64,000 bases of DNA, taken from positions 45,935,682 through 45,999,681 of the forward strand of contig NC_088300.1 of the NCBI RefSeq assembly GCF_032854445.1. Direction: 5' to 3'. Shown piece after piece: positions 13,301 through 24,749 of this stretch. Source of the stretch: Liolophura sinensis (taxonomy: Eukaryota > Mollusca > Polyplacophora > Chitonida > Chitonidae). The number at the start of each line of letters is the position of its first letter. The first letter of the stretch is position 1. The position numbers and the translations under genes were made by a program. The notes under the pieces were generated by a model that ran no database searches, had not been told where the DNA came from, and worked only from the letters and a program-made list of their open reading frames with translations.

Positions 13301-16300
13301 CAGTAGAACATTGAGAAATATCACTAACAATTTAGAAGTGGCCACAGAAAATGGTGAGTACAGAGTGGTGCAAGTCAATTGGGTGCTGTAAATTGTTGTA
13401 CATTTTGAACTCGATAGTTATGTTCTTACTTAGTTATGGCATCAAATTTGGGCGACTTTACAAGAAAAGGCAATGGGATCAAATTTCTTCTCTTTCCGAG
13501 TTTTCTCATTAGTATGTTAAATGCATCAACTTTTCCTGTATGTAAAGAAATGGTCATCATATTGAGTTTGTGTGTTTCCAGTTCCCCCAGATATGTGCCT
13601 CCTTGGATGTGTGTTCCTCATCGCAGACTAACCAAACGTTGGTTGGAGCAGATGAAATTAATACCTGGAAAAAGGTAACAAAACGGTTTAACTCACAAGA
13701 TGACATATACATGTATTTGTACTCTTTCAGAAAAGGTAGTTTTACCAATGATTCTTCTGTACATTGCACATATTAGCAGCCATGCCTTGATGATGTTTGT
13801 CCTCTAAAAAACCATTGTATTGTCTGTCTACAGTGAAATTCTTCTAGAGCTGAAAAAGACCTCTAAAAATTGATGTGGGTCTCACTAAATAGACCACTTA
13901 AGACTATGCATAAATATACTTTCATTTATTTTTTGTGATTTTTTGTAAAAAGAGTTACAGCCACGCAAATTCTGAATTCTAAGGTGGGCTTTATGGAGCC
14001 TACTATCTGAGGTTAGGAACTCTGATGTCATAATAAATTCATCCAACTTCAATCACGACACTGAATGTTGGAATAACTCTTTTTACCCAATGAGTAAAAG
14101 ATTACTGAAATAATGTTCCCAAAAATTCCTTTCTCTGGTGAACATCTGGGGAAAAAAAGGGTGATGTGACATCAGAGTTCCTAGATACCATCAGTATGGC
14201 TACCATAGTTTTGAAAGATTTAAAACTTTTGTCACTCTTAAAGAATTCTGAAAAAAATAATTGAAAGTATTTTTACAAACCTTACTTCATGTTTTAGCTT
14301 TGTTTTACTTTCATCAGATAAGTTACTTAAAACATGTTAATACGTGGTCAAGCTACTGTAAATGCCTTTTTATTTGCGAGCATAAACTTTCATGGATTTG
14401 GGAAGAAGACACATTTGCCGGAATCAACTTTCGCGGATCTAAACAGAATTTTTGGACAACTGATCAAAATTTAATACAGAAACGCTGAGTAATAAAACAA
14501 TTCAAGCATTCAAGTAACAATGTTATCATTTAAACTTGTTGTACCTGTAAGATGTGATAAAAATTCTATACAATACAGTAACTTGATCAGACAAAGGAAG
14601 TTTAAACATGTTGTACCTGTAAGATGTGACAAAAATTATATACGATACAGTAACTTGATCAGACAAAGGAAGTTAATCCTCGTAAGCTTTTAATCTTTTG
14701 AAGACTGTTAATGTTTATAAGATGAAGCCCTTACCTGCTGTGTTAGCAAATATTCGTGTCACTCACTCCGGGAGACAGTGAAGGATTAAATGCAATATAA
14801 ATAAATCCCACTGTTTAATTCTCATGCATCAGCAGTGAGAACTGTGACAGATTTGAGTAGATTTCCTTTCATAAATCATCATTATGAAAAGGAAGTTTGA
14901 AGTGTGGAAACCCCAGAGCGATGTATAGGGTGCATCGGAAAGGTGATCTGACTTGACGGCAAGTACAGTCAATGAAAAACAAAGCCTTTCTCATCGTATG
15001 TGTATCGTATCCTGTACACACCCAGTACAAATTATCGATTTGTATGTCTCTAACCACGACAATAAATCAACAACAACTACAGCATTGTGGCGATACTTAG
15101 ACTGAGCTAAGTCTCCTTAAAAGAGTGTTTGAAAAAGTATTAGAACTGTAGTGCTTGTTAACAAATGTTCACACATTTCCGCGAAATCCACAAATGTTAG
15201 TACCACGCGAATAAAAAGGCGTAGTATTCCATTTGCAGTACAAACCAAAAAATCTTACTTTACATCTGTGTCCAGGCATTTGCATGTTGTCCCTCTGTGT
15301 AAAAGCTCTAACCTAAGATATCTTTCCACTCCTCAAGGTGATTGAGCAACATGGAGGTCAGGTGGAGGTGGGGTATAGCCAAAAAATCACACATGTTCTC
15401 TGCCCTTACCAACACACAGATGTTTTTCAGCAGGTATGTACTGTCAAGATTAAATCTAGGGGATACTTGGAATGAAGTAATAATGGAAGGCCTATAGTTC
15501 AGCCAATAAGCCCAACAAATCAGTGTTGATTGCCATTATGGCCTCTAAGACCTTCATTGTAAAATTACTGCGTTTTGTGCCTAATATTGTAATATGATAG
15601 CACAAAATCTATGTACATGTTATACAAATTGTTCCCCCTGCGAATCTATTTCAGTATGCATACAGGCTGTGAAAGAAAAAACTCCTTTTCTTCTGGAGTT
15701 CTGAAACTAAAAGTCTCTCCACTCTAAATCGAGTTAATAATCTACAGTTGCGGGATGCTGCAAACAAATATGATCAGTGCTGGAGATAACAATCACTGTC
15801 CTACCATACATGGACTGGGCGTGTGATCTGCAGCTCTGGGTCATTCTCTTTTGTAGACTCCATTGATAGCCGATAATTTGTTTCACCTAGACTTTTTAAA
15901 CTGGATTTCTGTTGGAGAAAGTTAACTTCTTTGGAGGAATGAGGCACATCTCTTTTGGGGTTGGAAAGCCAATTTATGGGATGATTAGGGAAGGTAGAGT
16001 AACTTTCTGCATTTGTTTTTAAACAAAAAATAGCCTGGTGTTCAAGAGGAGATCTCAGACCTGCTTATTCAGAGGTTTTCATTTCCACAACATGTTTGTA
16101 TATTGAAATAGTTTACTAGCAGGTAAATTTGTAATAATTATTTTCATCATTTCATAAATTTTGTGCTGTCGTATTTCCACACTAAACCCGGGATAAAAAA
16201 GCAGTAAATATAAATCTATCTCGAACAGGTCAGATGATCATGATATGCCTGAACAAGGGAGGTAATTTTTGTTAGTGTTTTTTTAACCACCTTATCTCCC

Positions 16301-19300
16301 TTGAAAGGTCATGATTATGTCCCAATAATCTGTTGGACTGCAAGCTGTGTGAAAAAAAAAAGTCTCTGAAATGGTTAAAAACGTATTTGGGATTTTAAAT
16401 TGTGCATAAGTTAAAGCTCAGACTATGAACGAAAGAGAGATGTCATTTTGTTGCCAGTTTTGTAAAGTTAGGTGTTTGAGTATATGTACTTGTATTTCGT
16501 ATTGAAGAAAGTGTGTTATTTGTAGGTGTTATGATGCGTATTTTCTGGATAGAAAATCGTTTTGAGTAAATAAAATTAGTTAAACTTAGAGCCTATTTTA
16601 TTCTACAGTTCAGTCTAAATTTTAATAATTATCAGTTTCACTTTAATAATTGTGTTTATTAAGTGTTTGAGTGAATTACCTTCTTGACGTGATTCATGTT
16701 TGTAGGCTCTGAAAGATCAGCGGCGAATTGTTACAGCCTACTGGCTGAATGACTGTTTGCTACAGAAGAAAATGGTACCCCCATGGCAGGCTCTTCATTT
16801 ACCTCTTATCTATGGTGATCAGAAGCCGTGTGAAAAGCAGGTATGAACTTTATGATTGTTTCGGAAATCTTGCAATTAACTCTTTTAAAAAAATTTTCGT
16901 GAAATGAGAGAAACTGCATATAATTATTTGATTTATTTGCCATAAGCATGACAAACCTGTCTTGGTTCAAAATTATTTTGTATGATGAGGAATTAAGGCA
17001 TTGTTGAAATTTCCTGAGCATAATCTCAATCCTTTGTGGACAGTCACCCTTGATAGCTATTTTATATGTTAAATCTAATGGAAATTAAATGTAACTATCA
17101 TTGGTTAAGATGTTGTCACTTTATAAGTGACGGTATGCTGTAAATATATTAATGTTGATGGCATGCTGGCTGTGTTACAGATCATTTGTGTGACTAACTT
17201 TGAAGGAGAAGAAAGAACTCGAGTGAAACATATGATAACATCAATTGGTGCTAAGTACACGGGCTACATGAGCCATGCAAATTCTGCACTGGTTTGTAAG
17301 AAGTAAGTATTTCACCAAGTTGTAGCTTTTGTTTTTTTTGTTTTGTTTTTTCACCTGTGATGTATTTGAGAAAATTTCACTTGTATGATGACCGTCATTT
17401 TCATCGGTGGAGGAAACTGAAGTGACCCCTATACTTTGGCAGGTTATTGGCAAACTTCCACACATCTGACATGCAGATTTTCACCCTATTGCATACTGCA
17501 AACAATACCCTGTGGTTCAGGGGATTCTTGAGAATTCGCTGCCCAAGACTTGGATTGAACCAGTAATACTTAACATGAACTTGATTTAGTTGTGTATTCC
17601 AAGATGATACTGTGAAATTCATTATGTGAGGGGGTCTATGTCTAGGGTTATTAGATTTTAAGAATCAGAGGCCAATTCCAAAAAACCTATGTAAGCCAAC
17701 ATTTGAAAAGACGATCAATTGCTTGAAAGCTTGTTTTGGGGCTTTAGAAATTAAAATCTTGTCCCCCTCATTTGTTTTGCCTTAAGATAAACGTGTCCAA
17801 ACTAAGCCTCGTATAGAGTCTTTAAATTTTGACCTAGGTATCTGCCCCTGTTTTCTGAAAGGGTGTCGTTTAGTAATACAGCATTTTTATATGTTTCAAA
17901 TGACTAAATATTATTGACCATGTGATCAGGGGATATATCTGTTATGTGTACCTTATCATCATAACTTAGCCAAAAGAGACACTTCCTCTATGCTGTCATA
18001 AACATAAGATGGAACAGATTGTTTGTGTCTTTGTTTTACTGTTATTTAATTGAAGGTGAAGGGTGTGGCAGTTATGTAATTAGTGGTACACTACAATTGT
18101 GGTTGTCTTCTAGGATGGAAGGTAAGAAGTATGAGAAGGCTCGAGACTGGCAAACTCCCGTGGTCAATGTGAACTGGTTGACAGATATCTTACTTGGTAA
18201 TCTGGATGCCCTGCGCTTGCCTGTCCATCAGAAATACCAGCAATTTGGACAGGGCAATGAGTTCAACATGAACCTTAACGTTGTAGCGCATTTGATGGGT
18301 AAGACCTGCTGATGAAATGACAGCTCTTGTGGACAATTTTAGAGAAATTCAAAGTATCCAGCCGTAATATATTTCCAATATAGTCTCTCAGCATAATATG
18401 AATAAAACATAATTACGGGTGGTCTGATTTGATCATTCAAGCCTTAATTTCATTTCAAACATATTCCTAAAGCTATCCATTACTAGGTGAATCTAATGTG
18501 CCACAGGTCTTTGTTACTATGGTTTGGGGTGCGTGGTTGCCTTTTAGGATGCGTACTGCTGAATCCTCATATATACACATATTCCCTTCATATGCAGTAA
18601 GTGTTCTCGACATGTTCTTTTCAGTTGGCTGGGAGACTCCTCTTGTAATATCCAAAGATGTTTGGAAGGTGAGGGATTATGTGCTATATGTGTCAGTTCC
18701 ACCTACTCAGATATAACCATCATGTACACATTTAACTGCTGTATTTACTTCGTGTGTAGTGGGCAGTTGCTGACACAATAATTTGAAGCAGCAATTGACC
18801 AATGAGGTTTCAGGCTTAAATCCAGCTCCTGCTGGTTTGGCTGCAGCTTAAACATACAAGATTTGTTTGGGACCTGGCAAAGAGCACTGGTTTATCCCAT
18901 GCACTCTGGTTAAATAAAAACCCATAAACAAGACCACCAGTCCTCCCACCCTGATACTTATTTCTGATGCTGACAAATTTGTGCCTACATTTTTATATTA
19001 GCCATGGAATGAGGTCAGTGGCTCACATTGTAAGTCCACGTTTAGCTCAAGAAAGCTTGGTAATTTCAAAAGTGAGGTCCAGTTTAGCAGTTGGAAGCAT
19101 GCTCTCGTTGAACATTACTGAAAACTTGCATATGGTTAATTGTCCTACAAGTGGGATTCAGTGTCATTTTTATAGATGACATTTGTTTACCTTGCTGTTG
19201 TCTTATTGACAGAGATTTGTACCCGGCACACTCAAAGCTGGAAATGATGAGAACAAACTCAAACGTAAAGCAGATGATGCAGTGGATTCTGATGCTAAAA

Positions 19301-22300
19301 AACAGAAGTAAGTGAGAATATAACAACCCGTAATGGAGTGATAAAGGGATAGAGAATAGATTCTCATTGGCTGGTGTGAGATAGGCAAGTTCAGACTAAA
19401 CCTTGTTTAAACCGAATTTTAGGTATGGTACATTTATTCAAGCATGACCAAGCTGCAAGATTTAACACAGGAAACCCACTCTCCACTGTCAGTCAGTCAA
19501 CATCGATTCTGTATCCCTTTGAGCTATCAGTGATATGTTTGCAGTCATCAAGATGGAAAAACTTGTCCTCAGCACACAAGTGCTTCCTGCACTTGAACAT
19601 GTGCTTTTATAGCTTTCTGAAGAGGAGAGCATGACCTTTTTTTTTTTGAAGAATGCTAAACATTAAACCTGTATAATTGGAAGAGTGCTACAAAGGCATG
19701 TCATTATGTACATGTAGCCTTTTAAAGTGAGATGATAAAGTATAATAAACACCACTTCACCATATAGACTTAACGACGTGATATCAACCTTTCTTTGAAG
19801 GAGAAGAAAATCTACAAAAATGACACTATAGGCTGAAAAGAGGGCATTTTTTCTGTCTGGTGGTGCCTGCTGCATAATTTTGCGATTTTTCACCGGCATG
19901 CACGTAAAGCCTAAAAATGGCAAAGTTCATGGCGTCCTCCATCTTTAACACCCTGTAATTTATGCTGGGGGGTGTGTTGCCTCTCAGCCAATGAGAGTCG
20001 TTAAAACTGCCGGCTTGTTTGTGTAAACGAGGAACATACGTCCAATATTCCGGTTTCCTGATCGTCAAGCGGAAAATGAACTGTACTGTTCACTACCTTC
20101 TGGGAAGAAGAGTTCTACCAGAAATGTACGAACTGCACTTCGGCAGTTTCTGACGGCAACTCTCCCCCTAACATAAAAGACTTCAGGACTAGTTCTTAGG
20201 CAAAAAGGAGTTGCCCACAGTGGATTTTGGTGCTGACTATTCATAATTTATCAACTTGAGGTACATATTAGAATTTTTTTTATGGCATGCACCTGCGAGG
20301 AAATGCATACTCTTTTCAATGGTATTTGTTTGATATTTAAGTTTTCTTCTCCTTTAAACTTGATGACTGTTAGTGTTTCTATGCCATCAACAGAAACGTT
20401 TTACATGTGTCCTTGTCTTTGGGGACATTAATCTATGTGTTGTTGCTGCAGACTGGAGGAGGAGATTCACCCTTCAGGCTTCCCAACCTATGGACCCAGG
20501 GTCATGTTCACTGGATATGGAGGGAAGGTTCTTACTCACTTAAAAGAGGTGAGATACCTGTTAATATCACGGTAGTTCCATGTGATAATTTGTAGCTAGT
20601 GTCTTATTTATCTTAATACTGAAAGTAGACTGTAAACTTCGTATACCTTTTGGTAAATCTAATATTAAAATTGAACACTAATTGGGATTTCAGGCTAACA
20701 CATGAAAAACTCTGTGCTTTAAAACAAAATTTAACCTAACTTTTATGCTTCTTGAATAATAATTTAGTTTATTTCTTATTTATTTACAATTATTTATTTT
20801 TAATTGCTTTTATTGTGCAATTGGGGCCTTTATTGTCTAGTGATTAGTGTGCTCAGCACAGTGACTCAGAAGATTGTCACCTTATGCTGGCATCCTCTCT
20901 GCTGATGACACATGAGAAGATCTGCCAGCAACCAGCAGATGGTAGTGGTTCCCCCGGTTTCCTTGTTCCATAATGCTGGCTGCCATTGTATAAGTGAAAC
21001 ATTCTTGAGTATGGCACAAATAATAAATTTTTTGTTGCAACATTGTATTTTTCAAGCGCAGAACAACGTAAAAGCTATCTTCCTGCATGTAGTATATCTA
21101 CATTGTTCGGTTGCACAGACTGCTGAGAAAATCTTTTAACCTTTGTCTTGATCAGGTTGTGGAGAGATTAGGAGGAATTGTAGTAGATGACATCAAAGAT
21201 GGCACCCATCTGGTGGCTCGATCCCTGACCAGGACCCTCAAGCTTTTTGTAGGGATCAATGTGTGCAGGTGTATCGTCACTAAGGAGTGGCTGGAGGACA
21301 GCGACCAGGAGGCCAAGTTTGTTGGTAAGTTTGTGCAGGTGTATCATCACTAAGGAGTGGCTTGAGTATAGCCACCAGGAGGACAAGTTTGTAGGTAAGT
21401 CACACTCTTTGTGGGGATCAGTGTGTGCAGGTGTATCGTCACTAAGGAGTGGCTTGAGTATGGCCACCAGGAGAACAAGTTTGTAGGTGAGTCACACTGT
21501 TTGTGGGGATCAGTGTTTGCGGGTGTATTATCACTAAGGAGTGGCTTGAGTATAGCGACCAGGAGAACAAGTTTGTAGGTAAGTCACACTGTTTGTGGGG
21601 ATCAATGTGTGCAGATGTGTTGTCACTAAGGAATGGCTGGAATATAGCGCCCAGGAGAACAAGTTTGTAGGTAAGTCACACTGTTTGTGGGGATCAGTGT
21701 GTGCAGGTGTATCATCACTGAGGATTGGCTGGAGTGTGGAGACCAGGAGAACAAGTTTGTAGGTAAGTCACACTTTGTGGGGTTGTGTGTGTGCAGGTGT
21801 ATAGTCACTAAGGAGTGGCTTGAATATAGCGACCAGGAGAATAAGTTTGTAGGTAAGTCACACTCTTTGTGGGGATCAGTGTGTCCGGGTATGTTGTCAC
21901 TAAGGAATGGCTGGAGTATAGTGACCAGGAGAACAAGTTTGTAGGTAAGTCACACTGTTTGTGGGGATCCGTGTGTGCAGGTGTATCATCACTAAGGAAT
22001 CGCTGGAGTGTGGAGACCAGGAGAACAAGTTTGTAGGTAAGTCACACTTTGTGGGGTTGTGTGTGTGCAGGTGTATAGTCACTAAGGAGTGGCTTGAGTA
22101 TAGCGACCAGGAGAATAAGTTTGTAAGTAAGTCACCTTGTTTATGAGATAGGGAATGAGTGAGGCGTTAAAACAGATCTGTAAATATAATAATTAGGTCA
22201 TAAGCTGTCAGTTATGAGCTGAGACGAGAAACTTAATAAATCTGCCAGTCAGCAAAGTGGTCAAATTTTCTAGTGTCCTGTCTGTAATATGAGCCATGAT

Positions 22301-24018
22301 TAACTTCACAAGGAATACATGACATTAGCAACTTTTTGCTTTTTCTGCTTTATATGTGATCAACTGGCAAACTGAGACCGTCTGTTGAGATATTTAAGAG
22401 TAATGAGGAGTTATTTCATTACATTTGACAAATGTATCAGCATTAATCACTGCCTGTGATAAGATTTGAATTCATGTAAAATCATAAGCATCAGAAAGTT
22501 GTTCTTAATTTCTTTGTTCTTATTAAGCTGCCTATGGACAGTCTTGCACATTTAAAAATCTACATGTGTATGAAAACTTACAGCTGGTACATCAAGGAAG
22601 TGTTGAGTGCTGTCAGCTTTTATGTCATTTTATACATACCCCCTGTGTAGATCCCTTGGCCTAAGGATGATGCTAACTTTCTACTTAACAGATGAGTCCA
22701 AATATGCTCTGAAGGATCGGCAGGCTGAGGCAACCATGAATTGTGACCTGGCTGAGTCTATGAGACGCTCACGTAAACTACCTCTCTTCAAGGTGAGATG
22801 ACAGGTGACCTAATGCCGTAGAAACAAGGATTAATAACTAGAAACACAGAGATTTTGAAGAATGATCATGACAGACAGGCACTTAAATAACAGGATCTTG
22901 CTACTGCCTGAATACCTGGCCTAGATTTCAAGCCTTGCTATGAAAAGATCCTTAATACCTGGAAACTGTAAAACATCAGTTCGTTAAATTCAGGGGGTCA
23001 ATTCCACAACCGATTTTTGACTGAAAATAATACGCATTTTATGGCCACAGGTGTTCAAACTGAACTTTGTTAAGTTATCCCAAGTCTAACTCTTATAGCT
23101 AGAAATAAATGTGTAAATCACATCTGCTTCTCCTTTTCTCCTCCTTTACTCAGATATTGGGTGCCCATGGGATATGCCATGGTGAGAAAAGAGGCTGTCT
23201 TTGTAATACTCAAGTTCATGTACATTTCTTGCTATCTTCTCCCCCCAGGGATTGTCTTTCTATTTGACACCCTCTGTGCTTCCAAGTCGTAAAGAACTGA
23301 GTACAATCATAGAGAGTGCTAAAGGAACTGTGCTGAAGAAGAAACCCCCTCTGAAAACCTTACAGTCTGTGCGCAGTGATAAAATATCACATCCGGTATG
23401 TATGTTTTCTGATTAGTTGTGGATAAAATTTCATTAGAAATTTTTTATTATTACTGATTTAGGTATTTATCAACTCATCAGATTAACCTGGTTGCTGTCC
23501 AGTAATAAACTGAAATACCATAAACCATGCTATCACACTGTGTTCATAAGCCTGCTCACAGCACAGGACAGTAAATCAGGCAATGCTGTCTTCAGGGAGC
23601 ACCTCTCACAACAGTTCCTTTGTATATATATAATATATCCAACCTCTGCCTTTTTTGTTTTTGCCTTACCAGGGTTACTCATCCTATGTGATAATCAGCT
23701 GTGATACAGACATTCACTTATGTCGGGATCTGAAAGCCAAGAAAATAGGTAAGGATTTGGTGTCGTTCACTTGTTGGTGTCGTTCACTTGTTGGTGTTGT
23801 TCACTTGTTGGTGTCGGATGGAATGTTCTTTTTTGGATTCTTTGATCATTTTGACTGATTACCTGGTTATATTTTTGTAATCACTGTTTTTCTTCGTTTC
23901 AGCTGTTCATAATGCAGAATTTGTTTTGACGGGCGTGCTGAGGCAGGAGGTGGATTTTGAAATATACCGTATGCCGGGCTTTGTATTTGAGTCCAAGAAA
24001 TCCAAGGCTGATTCGTGA
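7347..24018 (+). CDS. PAXIP1: PAX-interacting protein 1 (PTIP), six BRCT domains
   Basis: PTIP is a nuclear adaptor for KMT2C/D (MLL3/4) methyltransferases and the DNA-damage response. Exons: 7347-7442, 8882-9031, 9739-9789, 10203-10269, 10775-10888, 12613-13353, 13582-13674, 15338-15433, 16706-16840, 17181-17302, 18114-18298, 18625-18668, 19213-19307, 20452-20548, 21156-21324, 22692-22792, 23249-23395, 23673-23748, 23903-24018. About 900 residues are predicted, against 1069 in human; the human poly-Gln linker is replaced by a Pro/Ser-rich one. Landmarks: [13 protein letters not shown] (BRCT1), [10 protein letters not shown] (BRCT2), [13 protein letters not shown] (linker end), GCVFLIAD and [13 protein letters not shown] (BRCT3), GAKYTGYM and [12 protein letters not shown] (BRCT4), [16 protein letters not shown] and IVTKEWLE (BRCT5), DIHLCRDL and [11 protein letters not shown] (BRCT6). 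The BRCT5 Thr (FTG) and Arg (TRT) that bind phosphoserine are kept. Phases agree except at exons 4, 6 and 7, each with one- or two-base conflicts (see findings). Confidence 0.94.
7443..8881 (+). other. PAXIP1 intron 1 with a SINE
   Basis: Contains a SINE at about 8085-8222 in plus orientation. Nothing else is recognised; the 75-codon minus-strand open frame near 8490 has no support. Confidence 0.7.
8085..8222 (+). repeat. tRNA-derived SINE, 5'-truncated
   Basis: Body 'ccatacatgggaaggtct.ccagtaacct', then 'ggttcctcccaccataatg', 'agtattcttgagtacggcg' and a final (AAAT)n. The head is lost or too diverged to see. Confidence 0.8.
10644..10705 (-). repeat. SINE tail fragment
   Basis: 'ttatttatttgta..attgctgttttaagtcctactcgtgaatacttcac' matches the tail of the SINE family in reverse orientation, inside PAXIP1 intron 4. 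Confidence 0.55.
10889..12612 (+). other. PAXIP1 intron 5, nothing recognised
   Basis: 1.7 kb between the exon ending TTKDEG and the exon starting RKYEASIL. No conserved coding segment, RNA or clear repeat is seen. A 131-codon minus-strand open frame at 11913-12308 has no splice or family support. Confidence 0.6.
12613..13353 (+). CDS. PAXIP1: PAXIP1 exon 6 (BRCT2 end plus Pro-rich linker) with frame switches
   Basis: The largest PAXIP1 exon. It opens in frame with [20 protein letters not shown] and VYHPKLI (end of BRCT2). The coding-like frame then changes. One frame gives a Pro-rich run, [19 protein letters not shown]; the next gives [18 protein letters not shown] (from about 13162); a third gives [18 protein letters not shown] up to the GTGAGT donor. 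Between them a stretch with three SRTPP-like repeats is open in a different frame from its neighbours. Phase at both ends requires a length of 1 mod 3, but the exon is 741 bases (0 mod 3). Either single-base sequence errors are present, small introns are unrecognised, or this allele is damaged. The rest of the gene reads cleanly, so sequence error is favoured. Confidence 0.8.
13675..15337 (+). other. PAXIP1 intron 7 with a 72-bp duplication
   Basis: Holds a two-copy tandem duplication (14531-14674). It also has two short blocks with 'tttgcgag'/'cgcgaataaaaaggcg' (about 14345-14440 and 15175-15225) that look like opposed ends of a dispersed repeat. No gene is seen. Confidence 0.55.
14531..14674. 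repeat. Tandem duplication, 2 x 72 bp
   Basis: Two adjacent 72-base units, each running from 'taaac.tgttgtacctgtaa' to 'gatcagacaaaggaagtt', with a few substitutions. Confidence 0.9.
15434..16705 (+). other. PAXIP1 intron 8, nothing recognised
   Basis: 1.27 kb of A/T-rich intron between the exon ending [15 protein letters not shown] and the exon starting [14 protein letters not shown]. No gene or confident repeat. Confidence 0.6.
18770..18945. repeat. Possible old SINE-like repeat
   Basis: In the PAXIP1 intron between 18669 and 19212. 'caggcttaaatccagctcctgctgg' resembles a decayed tRNA B-box region followed by SINE body. Weak, single diverged copy. Confidence 0.35.
19339..19523. repeat. 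MITE family 1, copy 1
   Basis: About 185 bp with inverted ends: left 'taaagggatagagaatagat', right end reversed 'tcaaagggatacagaatcga'. A second copy lies at 39540-39714. Shared interior includes 'ggtacatttattcaagc' and 'aggaaaccc'. The second copy begins TTAAAGGG, suggesting a TTAA target site. Confidence 0.75.
19794..20357. repeat. MITE family 2, about 565 bp
   Basis: Inverted ends: left 'tttgaaggagaagaaaatct', right end reversed 'tttaaaggagaagaaaactt'. No transposase frame lies inside. The end resembles TTAA plus AGGAGAAGAAA, so a TTAA-targeting (piggyBac-like) non-autonomous element is likely. It sits in the same PAXIP1 intron as MITE family 1. Confidence 0.7.
20820..21030 (+). repeat. 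tRNA-derived SINE
   Basis: Diverged tRNA-like head ('tctagtgattagtgtgctcag'), then 'atctgccagcaaccagcaga', 'cccggtttccttgttccata' and the tail 'cattcttgagtatggc'. It ends about 125 bases before the PAXIP1 BRCT5 exon. Confidence 0.75.
21246..22136 (+). repeat. Exon-derived tandem array: 10 copies of a PAXIP1 BRCT5 exon end plus splice donor
   Basis: Copy 1 is the genuine 3' half of the exon ending at 21324. It is followed by nine further units of about 87-95 bases in the intron. Each unit carries 'gtgtgcaggtgtat', 'tcactaaggagtggcttgag', 'gaccaggagaacaagtttgt' and then a donor, GTAGGTAAGTCACAC. In the copied frame the units encode close variants of [20 protein letters not shown]. The last six copies form two trimers about 273 bases apart (copies 5-7 like 8-10). 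The next exon (22692) joins in frame to the first donor ([11 protein letters not shown]). Confidence 0.93.
22137..22691 (+). other. Rest of PAXIP1 intron 15
   Basis: Unique-looking A/T-rich intron sequence between the exon-derived array and the BRCT6 exon at 22692. Nothing recognised. Confidence 0.6.
23759..23815. repeat. Short 17-bp tandem repeat
   Basis: About three and a half copies of GGTGTCGTTCACTTGTT immediately after the donor of the penultimate PAXIP1 exon, within a 154-bp intron. Confidence 0.9.
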
Positions 24019-24743
24019 TCTTTATAGTGCATGCAGTGGTGTGGTTGATGTCACAAAACAGAATTATATGTAACCTGTGGGCTTACAAACTATGCAGTAG
24101 TGAAGTAATGTCAAAAAGATGTCTGCCTAACTGCTGCCATAAGGAAGGAACCATGTCAGCCCATAGATATCTTTTTGGGCATCGGGAAAGGTGGTGTCGC
24201 ATGTCGCGTAGTTATTAAACAACAGTAAAATCCTGGGAGTATTGGTTCACCAGAGAACATCTTCAGACACCTACTGATTAGAATGTAGCACTGACTGCAA
24301 CAGATATCTGAGAAATGTTACACCCACTGTGTGAGTCTTTAATTGACAGACATGGATCACAGAGGTAATATTACAAGGGAGTGAACTGATCATGAATGTA
24401 ACAGGAGTTTTAGCAAACAGTAAGAAGTCTTTCTGATTGACTTTTTGTTTCTTTTAGAGTATGCTGGATTCAGAAACTAAAATCAAAGCATATGAAAACA
24501 ACAGCATTAAACTTACCTGAACGCATCCATGCCCCAGTTAGTTGAGTAACTTCTGGTGACTGGCAGGTGTGTCAGTCCATGTGGCACACCCCTGCAAGTG
24601 TGCACTAACTAGTGTGTGCATTACTCCTGTGCTCATATTTCAGCTGACTTCGGCTAGATATTTGGGAATCCATTTGTAATGTGGTGCAATGAATGCAGCG
24701 GAGCATCTTTGATTGAAGAGATGCTGGATTTTGTAAACAAGTC

Positions 24744-24749
24744 AATAAA
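24744..24749 (+). terminator. Candidate PAXIP1 polyadenylation signal
   Basis: AATAAA about 730 bases after the PAXIP1 stop, followed by a T/G-rich stretch (agcattttttgtatg). A second AATAAA is at 25691-25696, so the true 3' end is uncertain. Confidence 0.5.
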
